Notes: generated by a model not told the origin, from the sequence alone. Positions 32,234-45,609 are shown, numbered from the stretch's first letter. The stretch is DNA of 64,000 bases from Stomoxys calcitrans (GCF_963082655.1 NC_081553.1:226475070-226539069); one strand, 5' to 3'. Translations and numbers: made by a program.

Positions 32234-33317
32234 GATCAACCAAAAAATCATGGTAAATGCTACTATTGGGAATGATCTAATCATATGAAAATTTCAGAGT
32301 AAAGTTACCTATAACTTTTCAACCTGGAGAAGAGTTAATATCGAGGCATTTTAGTGTAAAGGGCGGTACTAAATTCAGTTTTCGCGTTGAAACTCCATAT
32401 AAAAAAAAACAAACGTAAAATTTTGCGGAAATGTGTTCGTTTCGTCATAACTTGTTTTTTCATCTAGGGAAAATTTACATTTCGGGATGCCCATTGAGAG
32501 CACAACCACAGTGGCTGTGCTAAAAGTCATTTTCTTACGCAAAATAAACGCGATCGCCAAACTTCTAATTGTAACTGAGTGTTTGTTAGTGTTAGTGATG
32601 TTGCTCACATGTATTTACCTGGTTAGAAGAAAATAAAGTGTTTGTGGATGCATTGATAAGAAAGTATTTTTTAAATATAAATAAATACGCTTGAAAGAAA
32701 AATAAATATTTCAACTCAATCAATATGTACGAAGTAAAAAGGTTTGTGCAAGAATGTGTTGTGCTTTTGGTCTTGCAATTACAACAACAATATTTGGATA
32801 AAAGTTGAAGATGCTGACAAAGGCTTTTGGAAAGTTGTGCTTATTTAACTTACAACAGTGAAAATACTACAAAATCTAATTATTTTTACAAATAAATTCT
32901 GCACTTGTCTCTTTTCAAATTATTTTGTGTTTCATTATATATGTATAAATTACGAAGGGGTGGGTTTTGCTTGAAATTACAAAAACATTCATGAATTTCA
33001 GTACGACCCACACACTCACATTTGTGTGTACAGTGTAAAGGCCGGTAAGCAGCTGATAAATTGTTTGGTGCCATATTATATTTTTAATTGCAAATGGAAA
33101 TATTTTGGCCAAGGAAATCCAAAAATATCAAATGTGGTGATCTTGTCAAACCACCAAAAGAACGATTTTCGGAAAATTTTCCGTAAAAAAGAACGTAGTA
33201 CCAGCATTAATGCAGCAGTAGTTCTACAATTTCAGAACAGCAACCTTGCTGCTAAAAAAGCTGTTGTTTGACTGCTTCTTAATTGGAAGAAAAATAAAAT
33301 ACACATGTTAATGTGTG

Positions 33318-34652
33318 TCTCAGTGTTTATAATCACCACTAAATGTATACTTTCCATAATATTTTTTCATTAAATTTAGAGACAAAAAGCCATGCATGTC
33401 ATGCACACAGTAGTAGAGCAAGAACAAAAAAAAAAAATGCGAGCGGGCTAAGCCACATTTCGAAATGTATACCAATGGATGCGATGTCATGTGTACAAGG
33501 AATCTGTTGATCAGATGGCTTCTTAACAGTACACTCAACCAAATTTGTTATTCAAAACAGCAAAAAGTTTTGCTAATGTTTGAAAATGGGAAACTGATAT
33601 TACTGCTGTTTCAGCAAACTGTCATGTACACATTAGTACAGCTATAACAAAAAATGCGAGCGAGCTCAGCCACATTTCGATATGTATACCAATGGATACG
33701 ATGTCATGTGTACAAGGAATCTGTTGATCAGGTAGCTTCTTAACAGTACACTCAACCAAATTTGTTATTCAAAACAGCATAAATGTTTGCTAAAACAGCA
33801 GTTTTTGTCTGCTGAAAATGGGAAAGCAGACATTACTTCCGTTTCAGCCAACATAGGGCTGCTGTTTTAGCGAAGATTTCTTACTGCTATTTCAACTAAC
33901 AGAATCTGCTGTTTTGAGTACACAAGTCTGCGGAAAAAATTTTGTATTTTTGTGGGTGGAAAAGATTTTAATTTGTGGAATATAACTGTAAAGAAGCTAC
34001 CTGATCTGCTGTTTTGAGTACACAAGTCTGAGGAAACAAATTTTGTATTTTTGTTGGAGGAGATGATTTTAATTGGTCGAAATGTGGCTGAGCTAGCTCG
34101 AAATATCACTGAGCTTTGTTATTGCTCTTCTAAAGGTTATGGAAAGTACACATTCACCGGTGATTATAAACATCCACAGAGACACATTTGCATGTTCTAA
34201 CATCCCCTCATAATTAAGCAGCAGTCTTTTTCAGCAAACAACAGACTTTTCAGCAGTAAGCCTGCTACTCTGTAATTGAAGTACTGCTGCTGTAATAGCA
34301 AAACTACTGCTACAATAGCAGCAAAATTAACTACTAATATTCAGCGGACAGTGTTTGCTATTTTCAGCAAACTTTTTTTTTATGAGTGTAATATTTGACA
34401 ATTTAAAATCATCTCAACCAACAAAATGCCTAAAATAATCAAAACAAGTAACAGGCAAACACAAAAAGTAGCTTTTTGTACTTTAACCAGCAGATTTTGT
34501 TTGCTGATTTAACTGACCGAAATGTTTGCTAATACAGCAACCCTATGTTTGCTAAAATAAAAGTAATGTCTGCTTTCCCGTTTTCAGCAGACAAAAACTG
34601 TTGTTTAAGCAAACATTTTTTCTGTTTTGATTAATAAATTTTCTTGAATGTA
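33318..34652. mobile_element. Nested inverted-repeat (foldback-like) complex
   Basis: The left part holds two direct copies of a block of about 200 bp (33437-33640 and 33653-33850; marker GATGTCATGTGTACAAGGAA). The segment 33318-33475 (TGTTTATAATCACCACTAAA ... AAGCCACATTTCG) reappears inverted at 34075-34187. The segment 33752-33870 (CACTCAACCAAATTTGTTAT ... GTCTGCTGAAAATGGGAAAG) reappears inverted at 34520-34652. Many CAGCAGT/GTTTGCTG units are present. No ORF. Confidence 0.75.
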
Positions 34653-34654
34653 GT

Positions 34655-35583
34655 ATACCCCCCGCCATCCTGTGGTGATAGATGAAACAATGCAAATTGG
34701 TTTATTTTCGCACTCCCACCTCTGGCTCTCGACTTCAACTGATGACCATACTCAATATCCATGCTCTCTTTGTATCTCACTAGTTTGCAAAACGCATGTA
34801 AAGAGAACATTTCGTATACATTTTGTTGTTTGTTTTCATTTCTTTTAATGGTATTGTATGAATTCACAACGCATTTTACAGAACCTTTTTAACACCATTT
34901 TTTTTTGTATCTTCATAGCAATTGTCGTCGATTGCAGGTAGTACGGCTACCTGCAGAGTGTGCTCGCGCATATATCGGACAAGAGTTCAATCATGTCAAA
35001 CGCCGCGGTTATAACTATTTCTGCCCATCGCTTCACAGCAACAGATAACTTTAAGAAACGAGCGTAACAACATCACAAGGATGAAAATCGTTAAATCTTT
35101 CGGAATAGTCGAGAAAAACAAAAGTTAATGTAAATCTCATACTCGCCGTAGTCGTCGTCATCGTATTTGTATCGCTTTATCATCTTCAGTCGTTGAAAGT
35201 GCCAAAGAATCTTAAGAATTCGATTTCTGTACTTGAAAGTAGGCTGCCTGCCCTGAATGTTGTCTCTCGTTTTGAGAACGGATTGCCGCCGCCATCGTAT
35301 CGGTTTTTGATGAATTCGAATTTATTGTCGATTCGAAATTAACATACCTACATACATGGTCGTCAACGCTCCGCTGGTCAGTCAGTCTTGATTGCCGTCG
35401 CATATATATATTTTTTTGTGAAATTTTCGAATACGCGTAAGAAAGAAGGAAGGAAGAATTTAATTGGAAATTGTGCTGTTTTAGCAATAATACACTGAAA
35501 TAAGATATAAACGCAAACACACACACGCGAAGCCTCAAAATTGTTACAAATTCAATGAAAGCAAAAAATTTCAAAAACTGAAA
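34655..35583. promoter_or_regulatory. Upstream region of sad, no defined element
   Basis: The 930 bp before the sad start codon. I can see no repeats like those elsewhere, a CGTCGTCATCG-rich stretch near 35150, and a TATATATATTTTTT at 35402. The promoter and 5'UTR must lie here, but I cannot place the start site. Confidence 0.3.
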
Positions 35584-38500
35584 ATGATATCGAGTACGCA
35601 TAAAATTGGTGCGACAACTTTTGTAGTGGCGCAGGTTCGTTCGTTTATCAAATATTTGTGGCTAAAATTCTTATTGGCCCTAACGCATCTGCGCAAATAT
35701 CACAGTGGCATAGATAAAATTGTCTATACGAGAAAAGATTTATCACAACAGCAGCAGCAACTGCATTCCCAGCAACATCACCAGAGTGGACCTCGCAAAA
35801 TACCTGAAGTTAAAGGTTTGCCATTAGTCGGAACTCTTTTTGATTTATTAGCTGCTGGAGCAGCACCCAAGTGAGTAAAAAATATAATTTCCCATTTATT
35901 TCAAGTTCAAAATATTGCCTTGTTTCATTTTCAATATAAAGTACATAATAATTTTTTTCTGAATTTTCCTAGAAGTGTGCCAAATTCTTTGATTGTTACT
36001 ATCGCGTGTTTGTTGAATAATTTTTTCATTTACCTCTGCAAATATTTTTGCAGTAATAATTGTTTAGCTTTCTTTTAATAGTGTCTGGTTCATCAGCTAA
36101 TCCTATGCACAGTGGGACGCGATTACAAAATAGAAAATACAATCGAAAGGCAACGATTAAATCAGAATTTATTTTTAAGGAATATGGTTGTAATAACCGC
36201 CGTGGCCCACCGTTAGTATCAGTTATTTCAATTACTTTAAAATTATTGGCAAGAGATGACTATCTGCCGGTCATCATAATGCTTTATAAATGTAAATAGA
36301 ATAGTTTCCCTAAAATATGAGTTTAAGAATTTTGGCTTTTTCAATACTTCTTCTTTCCGGGTACAAACCCAGCAAATACTCTCATTACCAAATAACCAGA
36401 AAGGTAAGCTCATTCAAAAACTAATAACTACTTATTTTTAGGCTTCGTTTCTAATTACTTTTACATGGCCATGTCCCAGGAGGAAAGTCCTTCCGCACAA
36501 GCATATCAATAGTTCAAAAATAAAAACTTTTGCCTAAGCATACAAGTTGTCAAAAAATAATGACATCTTATCTGAACAAACATGTTCGCGCCTTTCCCCA
36601 CCACCGTGTTTTCAATGCTCAGTTTCTTTGAAGAAGACAAATTTTTATCATTGAGCTTAACCATGTAGTTTTTTAATGGCATTTTAATCAATACCAAGGT
36701 TATTATAAAGATTTTTTCTAATATTACAAATAAGTGCTTATTCTTGCGCTTAATCGAAAGTTGTATGTAATGACATTTGTATTACCGGTAACACAGATGG
36801 TATTCTTGTTGATAGCTCGTTATATTTAAACAGTTAGTAAATCTACATAAGTATAATGAGTTATCCATTATTTGACATGTCAAAAATAATGACATGTACT
36901 TCTAAGTTTTTGATGGGAATGTTAAATTCAATTAAAATTCGGTTTTTGTAATTGGAAATTTTGTTTTAGATGTATTTACCAAAAATTTCAATTCCTTTTA
37001 TAAATTTTGTGAAATTTTAAATTTTTTAAAAAACAATGTGCTTTATCAACAATAGTCGGCACAATTTTTCAATGCCTGGGATGACATGTTCCGAAAATAG
37101 GCATATAGCATTTTGGTAAAGAAAGTATAAATTATTAAAGAAAATTACTGATGCACTTATTTTAAAACGCAGGTTTATTTCATTAACTCACATACTTAAA
37201 ACAAAAAACAAGGTAATGCGAAAAAAAATTCGTAAGCTCGCCCGAGCCAAAAACGAGATAATCACAGCCACAAATATATTTCTCATCTGGAGATCGGTAT
37301 ATATAAAAGCTATATTAAACTAAGATTCGGTGTGGACTGTATTAGGAGAGGATGTAGAAAGGTCAATACTACCTCAATTATCCAGATTTCAGGGAAATCG
37401 GTTAAAAAATAAGCTATTTATGAGGGCAAGAAGTTCAATCGAGAGGTAGCTCTATATAGAAGGTATATCCAAATATGGCCCGATATAGATTATATTCGAC
37501 GCGAACCTAGAGAGTATCATTCCCCTCTCTTTACAACGCATTTATGCAAAATTTTGCGAAATTAGCTTAAACAAGTAAAAACTGTTAAGTTCGGCCGGGC
37601 CGAATCTTATGTACCCTCCACCATGTATGACATTTGTCGAGTTCTTTTCCCGGTTTCACTTTTTAGGCAAACGTATGATAAAAGGAAAGAGTTGCTATGA
37701 TCTTGGAGCTATAATATCAAGTTATCGTCCGATTCGAACAATAATTGAACTGAATGTTGGAGACCACAGTAGAAGTCGTGTAATTCAGCCAATTCGAATA
37801 AAAATTGCGCCCTTAAGGAGCTCAAGAAGTAAAATAGCGAGATCGGTTTATATGGGGGCTGTATCAGGTTATAGACCGATTCAGATCATAATTGGCACGT
37901 ATGTTGAAGTTCATGAGAGAAGTCAAGATCCCAGATCGATTTATATAGCAGCTATATCAGGTTATGGACAAATTAAAAACATATATGGCATAGTTGTTGA
38001 AAGTCATAACAAAACACTTCTTGTGAAATTTCATCCAAATCGGATAAGAATTGCGCTCTCTAGTGGCTCAAGAAGTCAAGATTCAAGATGGCAGCGAAAT
38101 CAGGTTATGGACCGATTTGAACTATACTTAGCAGAGTTGTTGGAAGTCATAACAAAAACCTCATGCAAAATGTCAGCCAAATCGGATTGGAATTGCGCCC
38201 TATAGAGGCTGAAGAAGTAAAGACCCCAGTTCGGTTTATATGACAGTTATATCTGGCTAGATGAACGCATACCCGATGATTGTGCCGCGAGCAAAATTTA
38301 ACAGCAATCAAATGTTTTTGTTTTTATACCGAAAAACGTTTTTTTTTATTTGCACTTATTGTTTTCTCTATTTAACTTATATTTTTGCATAAAACATGCA
38401 AAAATGAGGCCGGCAATTGTTTCAAGAGTTGCCACTCTGATTTTTTTGCCATTTTCCTCGCTATAAGCAGAGTACTACTTTTCTGCTTATTTTTAGCCAA

Positions 38501-41500
38501 CGTTTCTTTATATGGAGTTTGACAGCATTCCGCTTGAAAAGCTGAATAGAATTCCCAGCTTTAGGCTTATATTATATTCGCTTTTAGCGACATTTTTTCA
38601 TGATTACTTTTTTTAGATAAAAGATTTTGAAGTAAAAAAAACTTGAAATTTTAAGTCAGTAGGACATTCCCTCATTACGATTTTGGTAGATTTTGAGATT
38701 TTTGTAGTGTTTCAAAAAAGAAACCCTGAAAAACATGTGTTTTCTCCTGTGAAAAACGAATATACTATCAGGCTTTTTGTTACAAAAGGAATTATCAATT
38801 AAAGTTAATTAGCAATAAAAGCGGAGATTTTGATTGTATGGCACCCATATGTATACGCGAGTACATACATACATACAGACATATGTTAGCACTTATGTTT
38901 ACTTTGAACGTTGTAAGGTACAAAACAAAAAACTTTTAGTAGCTATGACAATAAAAACACATGTGTTTTGTGACAAGCCCCCCAACGCAGTAGCAGAATT
39001 TAAAGGCCGAAAGGGTCGAATTTCTTTGAACAACAACAAAAAATTCACTTCTTTGTAATGTATTTTGCAAACATTGGGGTTGGTCGACTTGTATGCGCGA
39101 AAATAAAACAATCTAACGAGCCAGTGTTGTTGTAAAGCTGCTATCACACGATATGTGTATCACCTTCTGTATTCATAAGACTTTCTTTATATCAATAGAG
39201 CGCGTATTTTTTATTCTGGGGGGGCTAAAACCCTTTGAAAAGCAATAAACTTAGCAAATTTTGTCGAAAACAATGAAATTTTTAAAATTCTAGGGTAGGG
39301 GACTAAAACTATGATCAGCCCACCCTCCAGAGACATTTCTACGCTTATGGTCTATATGTATGTTCGATGACATAAGAGCTCACTATCGGTAATGGCTTCG
39401 TTCGATTTATTTCGAGCTTTCTCAGAGATCGCACTATTCGAGTCGTTATAGATGGGTTCTCATCCAATGAGCATAAATTGACCGCAGGTGTACCCCAAGG
39501 CTCTATTGTTTCTCCTTCTTTATTTCTTATTTTCATCAACGATCTGTTGGGTCAGTCATCGAATCCAAACTACTCATTTGCGAATGACAGTAATCTCTGT
39601 CATTCGTACTCGTTCGACCATAGGCCGAGTCTGCGAGAGATTGAGGACAAGAGGCGGGTTATGGACGATAAACTCTGCCAGGATTTGCTGGCCTTTCTGA
39701 GTAGGGTCGAATGAATCGAGTAGATTTTAATGCACGGAAGACTCAGTGCTGCTTGTTGTCACACTAACGATTCGCTGACCTATTACGATCGTCTTTGTCT
39801 ATCAACGGTATAAATGTTGAGCAATCAGAAGCTCTTGATGTTCTGGGCATGAAAATACAAAGTGGTGTTCGTTAGTATTTGAAGTGTCGAAAGAAGCATT
39901 CAAGTGTTTAGGCTTCCTTAAACGGTTACTTCATTACTTCACTCCGTCTGATCTACACCACTTTCTAACATCTACACCACTTTTATAAGGCCGAAAATGG
40001 AGTACAACTCACATGTATGGGCTGGAGCATCAAAATAATCCCTGGAGCTACGGGGTAGTGTACGGACGGGAGCGATGGCGTTGATTGGGGACAGTGGGGT
40101 ATCCAACTATATTGCCTCCCTTTATCATCGTCGCAATGTGGGTTGTTTGGCGCTGTTCTATCGGTACTTTCATGGTGTGTGTTCGTCTGATATTCGACTT
40201 CTTATTCCTGATGTAAGGATGTATGTCAGGGATACTAGACATTCCAGGAACTTACACCCTGGCCAATCAATTACAGGTCAGCGGACCGCACAATGCATAA
40301 TAGAGAGAATTCTTTTTTCGCCCAAACCGTTCGTATGTGGAATCGACTTCCGGCTAATGTTTTTCCCACCCACTTTAACATCCAAAGATTTAAGACAAAT
40401 GTCAATAAGCACCAAAAAGACAAATGTCAATAAGCACTAAAAAGACAAATGTCAATAAGCACTAAATGAAAAAGAAAAAAACAATTTTTTCGAAATTTGA
40501 AAAAAAATCGGCATTCAGTCGGCAGTCTGCTATTTTTGAAGCAAAAAATCGGCAAAATGCCGAAAAACCGGCAAATCTGCGTTTTCGTATTCTTGGTCTA
40601 TTCGTCTTGGTCTATTCGTCTTTGGTCATGGCTCAACCAATAAAGCACCCTCCCCCGCCACTTTAGAAATTCCCAAATATGGTTGTAAAATTTGTAAAAT
40701 CTCCGAAAATTCTCATTTCCATTCCATATTTTCAGTCAACTCCCAAAAGACTTAAAATTAGACATTCAGTTGTTGTTGTTGTTGTCAAGCTCCATAGATG
40801 AGCAAGATCGCTCACAATCCAAAGAACCGATCGCCTCGGGGCTATTGTGGCCATTGGTTATTTTAAGGCACCAATAACTCGCCTTATCATATCGACTATC
40901 ATGCAAATGCAAATTTGCCCATATACACTCCATTAAGGAACAGGGGCAAATTCCTCACATATGAATGAGTGCAGTCCGATCCACGTTTAAGCTCAATGAT
41001 AGGGATCCGAGTCCGAACGGCGTGCCGTAGTACAACATATCTTTGGGGAGATGTTTTTACATAGCTTCTCATGGCGAAAAAATTAAATGCGGTCTCAGTT
41101 GCACAACAACCACAAATCATATGGTTCAATCCGCCATCTTGTCACCAAGCTGATCGACGTTTTCCCAACATACACAAAACAAATTGTGAGCGTGTGTATA
41201 TACGTGTGCTTACATGAGCACAGAATATGCGACAAAGAAGATAAGAACAAAGAGAATGCAAAAAAAATCTGTCATCTTAATACCGTCAAAGCTAGCCGGC
41301 TGTTAACAGCTGTTCGCGTGAGATCACCTTTTTAAATCCACCTTGATAGCTTCTAAGCTTTTATGCATGACATAGCATCTCACAAATGCCGCCAGCATTT
41401 GAAGGGTGTAACCACCGCTGACAATTTTTTCCGATGGTCTCGACAGGATTCGAATCCAGGTGTGCGGCGTCATAGGCGGAAATGTTGACCTCTGCGCATC

Positions 41501-44500
41501 GAGCATCATGCAAATGCAAATTTTGCCCATGAACATTCCACTAAGGAACAGGGGCAAACTCTAGCATCGCAGCCTTTCAGTATTTATGCAAGAGCCGGTG
41601 CCGCCCGGCCTCTCACTGAGTCTCTCCGCTCGATATTGCAGCTACTCCGTATGGAGCATTCCACTATCCGCAACCTGTGGACGCGCCCGGTAGCTCGCAG
41701 CTTAGCTTCTCGTAACAACGATGAACACCACACAGATCGGTCCTCAAAGTTCCAGCCTGTGTGGTGATCACAGCTATCCCGTGCCGAGGGGCCAGTAGGT
41801 ATGTCGAAACTACATTACTTTTTTCTAACATTTTTCTTGGAGGTTGTTAACATATGCCATTGTTAACTGAACTATGCTTTGAATAGAAAGCATTGAACAG
41901 GGGACGAATTACCGCATACGTTATGGAGTGCGCTTTTGAATCAAATGAAATTTCATCTCGTATTTAATGGGTGTTAGACCCTTTTTAAAGACATTTTAAT
42001 GTCGAATTTTTTATAAATTATGAACGACTTAAACATTTGCGTTCTTAAATTTGAAAAATTTTCTTTCAATAAACAAATACATAATTCACAATAGAGAGAT
42101 TTCGTTCACGTATGCGGTAATTCAGCCCCAGATTTTAAAGATCAAAATAAAAGAGCGCAAACAGACAAACTTTATTATGTTTAGGAATAAGGAACAAAGG
42201 CTAGCATCCAGGCAATCGTAGAACCTGGCATATGAAAAAATGGTTTTAAGCCAATATATCCACTCTTAATCTTGAAAAAACATTTATCGAGTGAGTTTTT
42301 TTTCCTTTTACCTCAAACATTTATATGTATGTGTATGTATACTCGTATATCTGCGTTAATGTTAATCTCCATTTATAAAATTCATGCATTTTAAAATATG
42401 TAATTGATTTTTTGTTTACTTTCCAGACTACACATCTACATCGACAAACGTCATGGACAGTATGGAGATATATTTCGTGAGCGCTTAGGTGGTACACAAG
42501 ATGCCATATTTGTGTCATCAGCAAATCTAATGCGTTCGGTATTTCAGCACGAAGGTTCCTATCCCAAACACCCACTGCCCGATGCTTGGATCCTCTACAA
42601 TCAGAAGCACAACTGCCAGAGGGGTTTGTTCTTTATGTAAGTTCTCGAAGAGAGGGCGGCGAAGCAAGTTTGATTCACCCTCAAAGCGAAGATCAAGCAT
42701 ATCATTTGAATACATTTCTCTATTTTCAACTTTTCCAGGCGTCAGCCAAACTCGATCCACTAACAGTCAATACAATTTATATTCTTTTGCAGGGAGGGCG
42801 AGGAGTGGTTTCACAATCGTCGCTTATTGAGCCGCGTTCTGCTTAGCGGCCATTTGAATTGGATGGATTGGCATGTTCGGCATTGTACCAATAGGTTAAT
42901 AACCAAATGGAAAGATGATTTAGCAAATGTCAAACATAGTTCCGGATACGAGTGCATGGTCATAGATAATTTGGAGCAACAGCTATACAGATGGTCCATA
43001 GATGGTGAGTGCCTTAGTTTAGTAAAACACAAAAAAATCTAAATTTTAATTTCAAAAAAAAAATCTCATTTAATATTTGGCTTGTTTTGGATCATAGAAA
43101 TACAAAAATGTATTTATTATAAAAAGTGTGCAAAAATTAATTCTCATTGATAATTTGTTATATATTTTTTATATTTTCTGTTTTTTACAGTTGTAATATC
43201 CGTAATGTTTGGCAGTGTCGCTACCGAAAAAGCCAATAAAACTCTTCATTTAGCTGTCACAGATTTCTCAAAAGTTGTTCACAAAATATTCGAAAGTAGT
43301 TCACTGCTAATGAACTTTCCCCCCAAATTGGCTGAGTATTTTCGCTTGAAAATCTGGACGGATTTTGAGGATAGCGTAGAGCAGGCTCTAAACAAAGGTT
43401 GTGCTATTATAGATATGTATTTGGACTTGAGTACAGAATACCCGGATGGTCTCTATGCAAAGCTAAAGGAGGCCGATACACCTATGGATATGATCAAGCG
43501 TTTGTTTGTGGATTTGGTGATAGCTGCAGGTGATACAGTAAGTTGGCAAACATTTCTTTTTATAAATAAATTTCTAATTTTCATAATTACGATTTGTTGC
43601 AGACTGCCTATTCCTCAGCGTGGGCCCTTTATTTGTTATCCAAGGATAGTAAGCTGCAGCAAAAGATCTATGAAGAGCACAGCCATAGCCATCACGATTT
43701 GCCCTTGGTACGGGGCCTGGTAAAAGAGACCTTAAGACTGTATCCGGTAGCACCATTTATAGGACGTTATTTACCGGAAGATGCTAAGATAGATAAATAT
43801 CATATAAAGAAAGATGTAGGTGTTTTTCACTCTTTTTATATATATTTTTTTATTATAAAATTTATTTTTTTAATTTCAGTCCTTGGTGTTATTATCACTG
43901 TATACGGCAGGGCGTGATCCTAAACACTTTCCCCAACCGTTGGAGGTTATGCCAGAACGATGGTTGCGCGATGAGCACACCGGCGATTACAAAGGTGTTT
44001 ACAAACCCCATGCCAGTCTTCCCTTTGCCATAGGCAATCGTTCGTGTATAGGCCGTAAATTGGCTCTCTCCCAAATGCAGCATCTAATAGCAGAGGTAAG
44101 TTAGTTTGAGCTGCAAACAATAGATTCAAAAAAATGAGCTTTCCCTCTCTGAAAAAAAAAAACAACTGCGAACAACGATAGAAATCTGGGGCCGAATTAC
44201 AGCATACGTGAACGGGTAAACTCGTTCGAAATCTCTCTATTGTGAATTATGCATTTCTATATTGAACGAGGATTTTTTATTTCAAAATTTGCAAAAAATT
44301 TTACATTAAAATGTCTCGATCACGTATGCCGAAATTCGGTCTCTAAATTCTTTTGTTTCTTCGTCCACAAACGATTGATTGATTAAATCAGATTCATTGT
44401 TCATTCACAGTTCTACAGAACTACAGAACTATTGTGAATTGTCGTCATTGCAAATGCAAATTTTGCCCATTAACATTCCACTAAGGACAGGGGCAAACTT

Positions 44501-45503
44501 CTCACATATCGATGAGTGCAGTACGATTAAAGTCTAGGCTCAATGAAAAGGGGCCTCCTTTTTATATCCGAGTCCTAACGGCGTGGCGCAGTGCAACACC
44601 TCTTTGGAGAGAAGGTTTACATGGCATAGTACCTCAGAAATCTTGCCAGCATTAGGTGAAGAAAAACCACCGCTGAAAATTTTTTCTGATGGTCTCGCCA
44701 GGATTCGAACCCAGGCGTCCAGCGTCATAGGCGGGCATTCTGACCTCTGCGATACGGTGATTGTCATTGATGTTAATGATTAGTTTATTTCTATTCTTTG
44801 CACTTGGTGTCTCTTTAAAGAGTCGCTTGGCACATCAATACACGGTCTGTGGTTTGTGTTAAATAAGTTGCAATGATGAATAATGAAGTAGTATTTAAGA
44901 GGATATCAAGCTCAAGAATAATTTACTCGAAGAATTGTTCTTCTAAGCTTAACAGCGTTTTGTTTGTTTATTTTAATATAATTTACTGCTTACAAAACAT
45001 AGCTTGCACATAACAAAAGCAATGTTGAGTATAAACTATTGTGAATGATCGTCATTGATGTTATTTTGAATATTGATGATTTTGAACGATTTTGCTCGTT
45101 CACGTTTGTGGTAATTCAGATTCTGAAATAAGCTACAGGTTTAGCCAAATATGCATCTTGAAAAAGGCTAATGCTTACAAAACATAGCTCACATGTTATG
45201 TTGTATACCAACTATTGTGAATGGCCAGAATTGATTTTGATAATGAATGGAAGCTTCCAAAAACAAAAGAATTCAAAAATAAATTTTAAAATTTCCACTT
45301 GGCATTACACTCCCCGTGTGACATTACAAAAAAATAAAAACTACACTCCCTGAAATTCATCAATTTTGTTTTGTTTTTTCTCTCAGATAACCAAACATTT
45401 TAAAATGTGCTGCGAAAACACAACTCCCATCGAGAGTATACTACGGATGGTGACTGTTCCCAATCAACCTTTAATACTGGGCTTATGTCCGCGTATCACA
45501 TAA
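35584..45503 (+). CDS. sad: CYP315A1 (shadow), ecdysteroid C2-hydroxylase, mitochondrial P450
   Basis: Halloween-gene cytochrome P450 that in flies converts 2-deoxyecdysone to ecdysone in prothoracic-gland mitochondria. Exons are 35584-35870, 42427-42636, 42793-43004, 43191-43537, 43603-43815, 43880-44095 and 45387-45503, all GT-AG and in phase, giving 533 aa; from memory Drosophila Sad is about 520. The N-terminus is rich in Lys/Arg with no clear ER anchor, as expected for a mitochondrial presequence. It is followed by a Gln/His-rich stretch (about residues 54-68) and the hinge PEVKGLPLVGTL. The I-helix AAGDT (348-352) ends exon 4, ExxR is KETLR (394-397), PERW is at 448-451, and the haem loop FAIGNRSCIGRKLA has its cysteine at 479. 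Intron 1 is 6.6 kb and full of repeats, and intron 6 holds a full SINE. A poly(A) signal lies at 45610. Assignment to CYP315A1 rather than CYP302A1 or CYP314A1 rests on overall resemblance and on neighbours that match the Drosophila sad region; moderately strong. Confidence 0.85.
37200..38265 (-). repeat. About 150-bp array in sad intron 1
   Basis: Contains TTAAGTTCGGCCGGGCCGAA then TCTTATGTACCCTCCACCAT, followed by reverse-orientation units (GATCGGTTTATATGGGGGCT) of the same family as the arrays at 60600-62100. No genes. Confidence 0.7.
39390..40466 (+). mobile_element. Decayed non-LTR retrotransposon (CR1/Jockey-like) in sad intron 1
   Basis: Sense to sad. Pieces of ORF2 in shifting frames: LTAGVPQGSIVSPSLFLIFI, FANDSNLCHSYSFD (from FADD), LDVLGMKIQS, FKCLGFLKRL, IASLYHRRNVGCLALFYRYF and ENSFFAQTVRMWNRLPANVF at 40304-40363. 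The 3' end is a triplicated 25-bp unit containing ACAAATGTCAATAAGCAC. It lacks its 5' half and is inactive. Confidence 0.8.
40765..41810. mobile_element. Three-layer nested insertion in sad intron 1
   Basis: Outer layer: repeat R (40765-40903 and 41560-41810). Middle: an antisense SINE family A copy in two halves (40903-41067 and 41337-41560). Inner: a short inverted-repeat element, 41068-41336, with GCGGTCTCA... and ...GTGAGATCACC ends. The inner sequence has a second copy at 50785-50978. Confidence 0.65.
41900..42129. mobile_element. MITE with GGGGNCGAATTACCGCATACG termini, copy 1
   Basis: About 230 bp. The left end GGGGACGAATTACCGCATAC is mirrored by the right end GTATGCGGTAATTCAGCCCC. 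It lies in sad intron 1, about 300 bp upstream of exon 2. Confidence 0.8.
44188..44344. mobile_element. MITE with GGGGNCGAATTACCGCATACG termini, copy 2
   Basis: About 157 bp, ends GGGGCCGAATTACAGCATAC and CACGTATGCCGAAATTCGGT, in sad intron 6. A third, partial end (CGTTCACGTTTGTGGTAATT) lies near 45100. Confidence 0.75.
44450..44763 (-). mobile_element. SINE family A, full-length antisense copy in sad intron 6
   Basis: Complement of the reference copy. The head at the right shows CCAGGATTCGAACCCAGGCG (B-box complement) and GGCGGGCATTCTGACCTCTG, and the tail at the left shows GGACAGGGGCAAACTTCTC. Antisense to sad. Confidence 0.88.
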
Positions 45504-45609
45504 ACTTAAGTAGTTGATAGTAACATATGTGTTGTACAATAATCAAAATCGATATTAAGTTTTAAACCTTTTTTGGTTTTTTATTGTATTTAGTAGATGT
45601 TTAAATTTT

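Noticed and set aside
35212..35601. A 129-codon minus-strand ORF upstream of sad
   Set aside because: No motif, AT-driven composition, and it overlaps the sad start region on the opposite strand. Likely chance.
37609..38205. A 198-codon plus-strand ORF
   Set aside because: It lies wholly in the 150-bp repeat array; the apparent peptide repeats follow the DNA units.
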